From contig CM042021.1 in the NCBI GenBank assembly GCA_023525975.1, forward strand, positions 105,197,501 through 105,261,500: DNA of 64,000 nt, read 5' to 3'. Shown here in pieces: positions 56,106 to 64,000 of the stretch (its first letter is position 1; each line of letters begins with the position of its first letter). Origin of the DNA: Smallanthus sonchifolius (taxonomy: Eukaryota > Streptophyta > Magnoliopsida > Asterales > Asteraceae). Position numbers and translations under genes: made by a program. Under the pieces are notes generated by a model. It had not been told where the DNA came from and did not search any database. It saw only the letters and a list, made by a program, of their open reading frames with translations.

Positions 56106-57303
56106 ATACACCCACTGCAAAAAAAAATGCATAGAAAGAACAACTTTTGGGTTGTTTCGAACTTATTTTTATACATTTTTTGTTTATTAGAGTTTAACGT
56201 TTGAAAATTCCAAATTACCCTAATGTGGATGGCACATGGGGCAATTTTCTGTTAAAAACTAACATGTATTTAACGTCAGGGGCTAAATGTGTTACCGTCT
56301 CACAAATGTTTGGGCTAAGTTGTAATTTTTTAATCCAGGGGGCCAACATGCAATTTGATCAAACCACATGGTCCATTGTGCAATTAACTCTTAAAACTAT
56401 TTTGAAAATATTATTAGAAAGTATAAATTATTATATTAACTTTGTTGTTTAAATTTTTATTTTTTAATTTTACGAGTAAAAGTTTATTTTTGTGTGGATG
56501 TAAAAGTAAAAATATAAATGAGCTTAGAGACCTAGATATAGGTTGATCCTATATATCTTTTCTTTATTTAATGATCTTAACATTCATTCATTTAAAAGAA
56601 ATAAATTACATTAAATACAATCCATATGTCCTGGTATAAAAAAGAGAAAACCGGTTAGAAATCATAACTCTTATCCATTAGGGTATGTGGTATACCTCAC
56701 GGGTACCCTTTAGTAGGGATTTTACGCCGTGAGCACCAAGACAACACCTCCCCCTATGGCGTGAGGGGGTGAGGCAGTCCATGTGAGTGGCTTCACTGGA
56801 GAAAGGGGAAAAATTATGGGTGTTGGGTGGTTCCCCCATGGTTAAATATATGGTATTTCACTCACTTATTTGCCTTACCAAGTGAGACCCAAGTGAGAAA
56901 ATTATCACACTGATGTGACGTCCACGTGACAGAAAAAGTACTTTTACTTAGCTCTCTCAAATAAGAGTATACCCTATACTCTTAGGCCATGGTGGCTTGT
57001 TGTTAATGGGCTTTGATTTTTCATATTTATATTCTTATGCCACGTGGCAAAAAAACGAATGGTATAGCTACCATTCATGTTAACAAAAACAAATAAAAAA
57101 TATTTAAAAAGATGGAACAAAATAAATAATTATCTAATATCTAACCCTAATATTTTTTTTCTTTCTAAAAATAGAACTCAGAAACTCCCGACTCCTCAAA
57201 ACCGTAATGATAAACTACTAATTATTAGAACTTGGTTATGCGTTGAATTTGAATTATAAATTCTGCATTTTGAGTATGTTAGGATTTAGGGTGGTCGAAC
57301 CAG

Positions 57304-57307
<4 letters not shown>
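56106..57307. other. Unassigned DNA between the truncated Copia body and the Helitron remnant
   Basis: No coding region. At 56963-56983 there is a perfect palindrome AAGAGTATA-CCC-TATACTCTT. The part 56670-57070 is less AT-rich and might be a DNA transposon, but I could not define both ends. Confidence 0.45.
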
Positions 57308-57351
<44 letters not shown>

Positions 57352-57483
57352 TATATAATAAATAAAAAAATTTTCATGCCACGTGTCGCCTCTATATTTA
57401 TTCTCATTATTTTTTCCCGTCTCTCTCTTATTAAATACACATCTATCTTTTAATAATAATATATTTTTAAAGAAAATATTAAT
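57308..57483 (+). mobile_element. 5' fragment of a Helitron copy carrying Copia F
   Basis: A (TA)n run of about 20 units is followed by CACTATATAATAAATAAA and TTTTCATGCCACGTGTC, collinear with 20450-20570 of the Helitron at 20434. Copia F starts inside it, so its right part should lie beyond the window. Confidence 0.7.
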
Positions 57484-58032
57484 TGTAGAGTCTTATTTTT
57501 GTATAAGCTGTTGTCATCAATGTATTTCTTTTAAACAATGTTTAGTTAAGTTTTGATTACTTGTAATTTCATTTTATGTAATTTCCTGTTTTATTTATAA
57601 GTCTGGGCCATCGAAACTATCTAGTTTCGATTGAGGTTTGTTCAACCGAAACTAGAAGTTTCGATAGATGGGAAGTTTCGATAGGTTGTTTCACACTTGT
57701 AAATGCTCTACCAAAACTAGTAGTTTCGGCGAGCATAGTTTCGAGCCTGTCAGCTTTCTATAAATAGCCTAGTTTGAGAATGTTTAGGGTGTGAGTAGCG
57801 GCTGTAACCCTGAATTTTTCTCTTTCACTGTTCTTGAAGAATCAATACAATCTGCGTTTGTTTAATGCTTTGTTCTAACATTTTCACATCATATTTGTGT
57901 TGATTCCTGTGTGGTTAGCTGTTATCTTCACCAATTCTGTTTTTACCATCTGTTTCACCAACATACACAGATTCCGTCTGTGTGTGTGTAATTGATCCGT
58001 TGAGTGATTTCTGATTGAAATCTGGACCTACA
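57484..58032 (+). repeat. 5' LTR of Copia F
   Basis: 549 bp, TGTAGAGTCTTAT to CTGGACCTACA, of nearly the same length and with the same GACCTACA end as the Copia B LTR. A TATAAATAG box at about 57760 follows the palindromes. Confidence 0.88.
57606..57745. repeat. Palindrome cluster in the Copia F LTR
   Basis: Three palindromes of the form TCGAAACTA-N1-4-TAGTTTCGA (for example CCGAAACTAGAAGTTTCG) and extra half-sites. They occupy the same place relative to the TATA box as the different palindromes of Copia B. Confidence 0.85.
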
Positions 58033-58034
58033 AT

Positions 58035-58046
58035 TGGTATCAGAGC
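58035..58046 (+). other. Primer-binding site of Copia F (tRNA-iMet type)
   Basis: TGGTATCAGAGC, two bases after the LTR. Confidence 0.9.
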
Positions 58047-58313
58047 TTTATGCTCTTGATTTATGAGTATATTCAGGTTTTTTTAATCGATTTTAGGTGT
58101 TTTTCATTATTTTATTGAAGTTTTCTGCATCTGAGTTTTTGGAGTACTGTTTCATCAATTTCCGGTTGTCTGTGTTCGAGTTTTTCAGTTTAGAGGTGAT
58201 TTTCGTGACCTGGAGTATTATAGGAAGCTTTTCGCTGGATTGGATTATTATTTCTTTGCTATTGATTTTGATGCTGTTCTTCAATGGAGGTTTTCTGAAA
58301 TTTGGGGAAGAAG

Positions 58314-58690
58314 GCATCGAAACTAATGGGAGACAATTTCTGCGTTTTGTTGGTCATCGAAACTTCTTGTCTGTACTCTTGTCTGGAGAAGGTATCATCG
58401 AAACTAGATATTTGTCCTGTTATATCGAAACTAACCTTTGCAGATTGATCAACCGAAACTACTGCCCTATCAAAACTAGTTTCAATCGAAACTTGTAGTT
58501 TCTACTGCATTTGCTAGATTTTCTGCCAAGTCTTCTTCATTGAAACTAGTGGTTTCTGGATTCTGTTTTCTCTATCGAAACTAGAAGTTTTGGGCAAGCC
58601 TTGATCTATCGAAACTAGGAGTTTCGGTCAGCTTTTCTATATCGAAACTAGTTGTTTCGATCAACCCTGTTCACCCGAAACTAGCTACTG
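58314..58690. repeat. Palindrome cluster in the Copia F leader
   Basis: About ten sites with the half-arm ATCGAAACT, of which at least four are full palindromes, for example TATCGAAACTAGGAGTTTCG. It lies between primer-binding site and gag like cluster 2 of Copia B. Confidence 0.85.
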
Positions 58691-58713
58691 TTTGATTTCA
58701 AATTGTCTGAGTT

Positions 58714-61023
58714 GTGGCATCTTCAAGCAACAATGAATATGTTGGAGGCAACAAACCATCTGTCTTGGTGTCCACTAGAGACTTTGATGATTAGACCAAG
58801 AAAATGAAGACTTTCTTTCAGTTCCATGTCCCTGGAGAACCCATGTCTGAATTGATCAACCGATTCTCAAGTATTGTCTATAAGTTAAAGGTTTTGGGAA
58901 CTGAGTATCCCACTGTTGAGTTAAACAAGAAGTTGCTTGATTCACTGCCCGAGGAAGGGAATATGTACCGAATTATGATCAAGAAAACTGAAAAGCTAAG
59001 CGACCTGTCACAGCAAGAACTCTTCAGCATTCTGGAGTCTTATGAGTTGGAGATAAAGAAGGGTGCGGTCACTCTAACTAATCAGTCTGGAAACACAGCT
59101 CTTCTTGCAAGTCAAGGTTCATCCAACAAAACTACAATGGCTTATTTTCAAATTGATGTCCCACCTTCAATTTCTGGAGTTCAGCCTACTACTTCATCCA
59201 CATCTCAGAAGCCAACCACTATGATCCCCGATGAGTATCTGCCTATCATGACTGCCTTTATGTCTTGCTATGATGCACTGATTTCTGTAAACCTGACACC
59301 GGTCAGCTTTCAACCTGATGACTTAGAGCAGATCAACCCAGATGATTTGGAAAAGATGGATATTGATTGGTGTATGGCTATGCTGACTCTGAGAGCCAAA
59401 AGATTCATCAAGAGGACTGGGATGGATAGATTCAAGCAAGGAAAGACTCTAGGGTTTGACATAAAAAAGGTGAGATGCTACAATTGCGACCAGCTGGGTC
59501 ATTTTGCAAGGAACTACAAGGAGCCATCATCAAAGGAGCAGCATGAGAAGAAGAATTCATCTGGAAAGCAAGCTGTCATCTATCCCAAATCCACTACAAC
59601 TTCTAGCTCAACAACTCTGGTCTGTCAAGCTGATGGACACTATCATTGGGGAGATCAAGAAGGGGAAGCAGCTGACGAGGCACTGATGGCAGACATTGAA
59701 GAGAAAGAAAAATGTGTCATGATTGAACCAGCTGAGGATCTCACCGCCGTACCAGCTGAGGTAATGTATAGACTTTGTAATGCTAAATCTTGTTTAAATG
59801 AGATTCAAAAATATAGATTCATCAACCAGGCCTTGGTCGATGAACGAGATCACATAAAGGTGATGTATGATTCTGTGGCTAAAAATGAGAAACTTTACGT
59901 AAAGAAAATTCGTGATATTTCAGGAGAGAATCGATCTTTGATTGTACAACTTACTACACAAAAGAATAATAATCAAATTCTAACTGAAAGACTTCAAAAG
60001 GATGAAAAAGCAAATTTTCAAGTTGAACACATGGGTATGGATCAGAAAATTCTTTTTGGAATCATTGATAACCAAATTCATAAAAAGGTCACAGATGGCA
60101 TCGGGTATAACTCTCACCCTCCTTCGTATTCCAAGTCTGGTAGATTTGCTGATATGCCAGTTCCTCATGTTCCCACACCTTTTATTTGCAATTTATCTGC
60201 TGATGATTATATTCAAACTTCAGATTCTGATAGTTTTGCTTCCTGTGTAGAGTCAGATTGTGTAGGTTCCGAAGATGATTGTGATGAGAGTTCTAGTAAG
60301 GGAAATGTTTTAAATGAACTAGAGTCGGATGAATGTAATAATATGTCCGTGTCAAAACCAGATATTCGTGAACACATTGAAAATTTGTATTTTGGTTCTG
60401 TGCCTTCTGAGCATGACAGTTTGAGAAATGCTATTTCTAAGTTTAAGAATGCTTTGCCTTTTGTTCCTAAATCTGTAAATGCTATGAGTTGTATTGCAAA
60501 ATTTAAAAGTGTAGGAGTTGTTGTGACTGACATTCCACAAGAAACAATGAGCAATCTGGAATTTTTCAGATTAAATGAAGATCAAAGTCTTCAAGAAAGA
60601 AATATTGAAGAACGAGTTGCCTCCAGTTCTGATGTCTCAACATCACAATCGTCTTCATCATCTTGTGATGACAATTATCAGGCTAAGCCAACATGTGATA
60701 AAGTTTGTTTTAGTTGTGGGGAATATCGTGTTTTTAAGACATATAAATTGTCTACATATCGTTTTAAGGAAGAAAACGTACCATCTGTTATTCAAAATTC
60801 AGTTGATTGTGTTTCAAATGTTTTCTCTAAATCACAACATAGTAGAATCTTGCGACGTAAAAGGATTAAAAATGCTAAAAATTGGTCGAAAAGGATTTGG
60901 AAAATTAAGAATATTGTTCTTTTTGAGAACACATTAAAGGAGGATTCTGACTATGATTTTCGAAATGTATCTTGTAAAACTAAGAAGTTCCAAGTTAACA
61001 ATGACTTGGGTACCAATGTCTAA
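58714..61023 (+). pseudogene. Copia F gag with a long C-terminal extension
   Basis: The frame is open from GTG 58714 (ASSSNNEYVGGNK), where an ATG would be expected; TAG at 58792-58794 interrupts it and the rest runs open from 58795 to TAA 61021. The UBN2 gag domain is at FHVPGEPMSELINRFSSIVY to LFSILESYELEIKKG. A single zinc knuckle CYNCDQLGHFARNY (about 59476) has Tyr in place of the last Cys. After it come about 500 residues: a coiled coil (NEIQKYRFINQALVDERDHI...), an acidic Ser-rich part and a second Cys-rich spot (CDKVCFSCGEYRVF, about 60691). Long gag proteins of this kind are known in Sireviruses. Confidence 0.87.
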
Positions 61024-62015
61024 ATGATTTATCTTGTGTAGGGACAATCAAGAAGGACTGGAGATAATATCTGGCATGTCGACAGTGGTTGCTCAAGATA
61101 TATGACTGGTCATTTTTCTTTATTGCAAAATTATCATCCAATGGATGGAGATTTTGTCGCCTTTGCAGGCAATCCGAGAGGAGGAAAGATTGAAGGACAA
61201 TGAACTGTGTCAAATGGTGTAAATAGCTTGGAGAATGTCAAGTTCATTCCTCAGCTAAAGTATAATCTGATGAGTGTGTCCCAGATTTGTGATAAAGACT
61301 TTTGTGCCCTATTCAACTCAAGAGAATGTTTGATTCTAAAGCCTGAAGTGGTTATTCCTGAAGACCTAATCCTCATGCGTGCTCCTCAAAGATTCAATAC
61401 CTATAGTCTGGATGTGAATAACCCATCAGGAATCGAATCCTGCTTTCTTTCAAAAGCTTCAGAGGATGAGTCCTTTCTTTGGCACAAGAGATTAGGTCAC
61501 ATGAATTTTAAGACAATGAACCGCCTTGTTCGAGGAAACCTCGTCACCAGTTTACCTCTAAAAGACTTCTCACCCGTGAAACATTGTCTTTCCTGTTCTA
61601 AGGGCAAGCATGACTCCCCTCTACAATTGCTTCACATGGATCTCTTCGGTCCTTTGAGTGTCATGAGTCATGGAAGGAATTCCTATTGCTTGGTGGTAAC
61701 CGATGACTTCTCTCGGTTTACCTGGGTATTCTTCCTGGCAAAGAAAGATGAGACGCCAGATACTTTGAAGATTCATCTGCTACAAATCGAGAATATGTTC
61801 AATCTAAGTGTGAAGACTATTCGCAGTAATCGTGGCACAGAGTTCAAGACTGCCATTCTAGATTCTTTCTGTGAAAGTAAGGGTATCTCTCGGCAATTCA
61901 GTGCACCTCGTACTCCACAACAAAATGGTGTAGCTAAACGAAGAAATCTTATGTTGATAGAAGCAGCAAGAACTATGATTGTTGATTCTAAGCCGAGGAA
62001 GTCAATACCGCATCT
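61024..62015 (+). pseudogene. Copia F protease and integrase with lost catalytic residues
   Basis: In frame with gag after stops at 61021, 61039 and 61201. The protease active site is WHVDSGCSRYMTG (about 61075). GAG-pre-integrase: FLWHKRLGHMNFKTMNRL and CLSCSKGKHDS; a short segment after it is missing. Integrase has the first Asp (LHMDLFGPLSV, about 61633), but Asn at the second catalytic position (codon 61828-61830, RSNRGTEF) and Lys at the catalytic Glu position (61936-61938, GVAKRRN). Both fit G-to-A changes. The frame ends near 62015 by a frameshift. Confidence 0.88.
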
Positions 62016-64000
62016 TTTGTGCAAAATCGAGTTCTCATCACCAAAAGTTGCAACAAGACACCTTATAAAATTATGTACAAGCGTAAGCCTGTTATTGATT
62101 TCTTCAGGAAGTTTGAGTGTGTTTGCACAATGCTGAATACTTCTGATCAGCTGAACAAGTTTGAAGCCAAAGCGGATGAGTGCTATTTCGTGGGCTATTC
62201 CTCTAACCAAAGAGCTTTTCGTGTTTACAACAAGAGATGAAGGATTGTACTGGATTTCATTGATATCAACTGGCATGAAAGCAATCATACGGACGCTGGG
62301 GACGGTCCTGATTAGCTTTTTGATGTCGATTCTTTATTTAAATTATTTAATCTTCCTGATTTCACTAACATATCTGTCTCAACTAATCCTCTTATATCTA
62401 TGAATATCCTAGGTACCTCTCCTGCTTTAGGCTCCTATTCATCATCAACTAAAGATTCTCCAGACTCTGTGGCAAGAAGTGAAACTGTTGAGGAAGAAAC
62501 TCCTCCAATAGTGGATGTTGCTCCACAGTCATCTATTGAAGGTCCTATTATTGAGGAAGCTGTTCTTCCTGACAACAACATTACCAATCTGGATGACCAC
62601 TTGGAAGAGGATGAGATTCCACAGTTGAGAATTCACAAAGATCATCCTACAGACAACATCATTGGTCCACTCAATGTGGGAGTCCGAACTCGTAGTGCCA
62701 CTGAAGCAATGAATGACGGTCTCTTCACTTGCTTCATATCTCAAGTTGAACCTAAGAACATCAAAGCCACTTTGCTTAAGAACAGTTGGGTAGAGGCCAT
62801 GCAAGAAGAATTGCAGTAGTTCAACAAGTTACATGTGTCGAATCTAGTGGACCTCCCAAAGTACAAAGTCCCACTCGGCACTCGTTGGGTATTTCGTAAC
62901 AAGAAAGACGAAGGAGGAATAGTAGTTCAAAATAAAGCCCGCTTGGCGGTTCAAGGTTTTTATCAAGAATAAGGGATTGACTTTGAGGATGTTTTTGCAC
63001 CAGTAGCTCGCTTAGAAGCCATCAGAATGTTTCTCACCTATGCAGCCTACATGGACTTCACAGTTCATCAAATGGATGTCAAAAGCGCATTTCTATATGG
63101 AAAGGTTCAGGCGGAAGTTTATGTCAATCAACCACCGAGTTTCATTGATCCAAACTATCCAGACAGAGTTTACAAACTTGACAAGGCATTGTACGGTCTC
63201 CATCAAGCACCTCGTGCGTGATATGAGACGTTATCTAAGCATCTGCTCGGTAACGGTTTTACACGTGGGGCAATTGACCAAACTTTGTTCAAAAGGAAGG
63301 ATGGTGCGGATACAATTTTGTTGCAAATCTATGTTGATGGTATCATTTTTGGATCCAAAAATCCTCAGTTGTATATAGAGTTCGAGAAAGTAAGCGTTCT
63401 AAGTTTGAAATGAGCTCTATGGGAGAAATGAAGTTCTTTCTTGGTTTGCAAGTAGATCAGTCTGAGTCGGGAATTCTTATCCATCAAGAGAAATACGTCA
63501 AAGAAATCCTGACCAAGTTCAAAATGACCGAGTCTCATCCTTACAAGACTCCCGTGGAAGTTCGACACTGTCTGTCTCCTAATTTGGATGGTGAAAGTGT
63601 TGATCAGCACCTCTATAGCTCAATGATAGGATCTCTTTTGTATCTGACTGCCAACAGACCAGACATCATGTTCGCAGTGTGTTTGTGTGCACGCTTTCAG
63701 GCTAATACTAAACTCTCTCATTTAATTGCTGTCAAACATATTTTAAGATATTTGAAGTACAAGCCAAAACTTGGGCTTTGGTATCCTAAAAATAACTTGT
63801 TTGATCTTTTGGCATATTTAGATTCAGACTATGGGGGATGCAACTTAGACCGAAAATCCACTTCTAGGGGTTGTGAGTTCCTTGGCAACCGCCTCGTCTC
63901 CTAGCAATGTAAGAAACAAACCACTGTTTCCCAATCGACAGCCGAAGCCTAATACATTGCCGCAGCCTTTTGTTGTTCCCAAGTAAGGTGGATCCACCAT
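62016..64000 (+). pseudogene. Copia F integrase tail, linker, RT and RNase H (partial)
   Basis: After the frameshift, KTPYKIMYKRKPVIDFFRKF and CYFVGYSSNQRAFRVYN end the integrase. The linker runs from 62250 to 62740. RT: NSWVEAMQEEL, then TAG 62817-62819, GTRWVFRNKKDEGG, TAA 62970-62972, VHQMDVKSAFLYGKV, YGLHQAPRA, TGA 63219-63221. The catalytic motif is YVDG (63330-63341), so the second Asp is lost. A frameshift near 63385 precedes KFFLGLQVDQSESGILIHQ. RNase H (YLDSDYGGCNLDRKSTSRGC) is broken by TAG 63902-63904. The window ends within RNase H. Confidence 0.88.

Larger units (their letters stand above)
57484..64000 (+). mobile_element. Copia F: Sirevirus-like Ty1/Copia element, right end outside the window
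   Basis: 5' LTR, primer-binding site, leader with palindromes, a long gag, protease, integrase and RT in order. RT and RNase H match those of Copia B closely, so both belong to the same branch. Gag and pol share one frame up to 62,015, as in Sireviruses. The 3' LTR and any extra ORF are outside. Catalytic residues of integrase and RT are lost, so the copy is inactive. Confidence 0.9.

Noticed and set aside
56670..57070. A MITE between AGGGTATGTGGTATAC and AGTATACCCT
   Set aside because: Inverted ends match for only a few bases and no TSD is visible; kept as unassigned.

Overview
The window is about 64 kb of repeat-rich, AT-rich plant nuclear DNA with no intact host gene that I can recognise. 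Everything identifiable is a transposable element or a remnant. Sirevirus-type Copia elements, one with a very large extra ORF after pol, together with chromodomain Gypsy elements, an Athila-like element, Helitrons and MITEs, point to a eudicot. An asterid, perhaps Asteraceae, is my guess from resemblance of the extra-ORF protein to proteins I remember from that family; this was not tested by any search.

Left part (1-22,738). A decayed chromovirus-like Gypsy element (1-7,645) sits in the integrase of an old Copia element ('Copia A'). Copia A resumes at 7,646, is broken again at 9,585 by a Sirevirus-like Copia element ('Copia B', 9,585-19,315, two 543-bp LTRs, 5-bp TSD CCACG), and ends around 19,925. 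Copia B has lost protease and integrase but keeps a large extra ORF (15,531-18,713) and clusters of a short palindrome. Beyond it is a Mutator-like element with an 11-bp TSD (20,400-21,679), whose left inverted repeat is split by a 440-bp Helitron.

Centre (22,739-37,422). A reverse-oriented Tekay-type solo LTR (TSD AAGCT) is split by an Athila-like element (22,844-30,969) that codes only for gag and protease. The next 4.5 kb is AT-rich with two MITEs and a duplicated Helitron-like unit.

Right part (37,423-64,000). An old Copia element ('Copia D') has a truncated 5' LTR at 37,423 and a full LTR at 54,740-55,067. It contains an 11-kb reverse Gypsy element ('Gypsy E', 40,787-51,797, TSD AGTAC, LTRs about 99% identical by eye) and a 1.5-kb solo LTR (52,770-54,261, TSD TATAT). 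The Copia D LTR is followed directly by a primer-binding site and another gag, so it is shared by two element bodies. A foldback MITE with a perfect 10-bp TSD lies at 38,095-38,673. From 57,484 a second Sirevirus ('Copia F'), inserted in a Helitron remnant, runs off the window edge.

Nesting gives a relative order: Copia A is older than Gypsy A and Copia B; Copia D is older than Gypsy E and solo LTR I; the reverse solo LTR is older than the Athila-like element. LTR differences counted by eye (about 12 in 543 bp for Copia B, about 32 in 2,894 bp for Gypsy E) make Gypsy E the younger of these two. All pol genes carry stops, frameshifts or lost catalytic residues. The most unusual signal is that three LTR families here (Copia B, Copia F and the reverse solo LTR) each carry arrays of a family-specific, roughly 20-bp imperfect palindrome with CG-containing arms, with a weaker version in the Copia D family.
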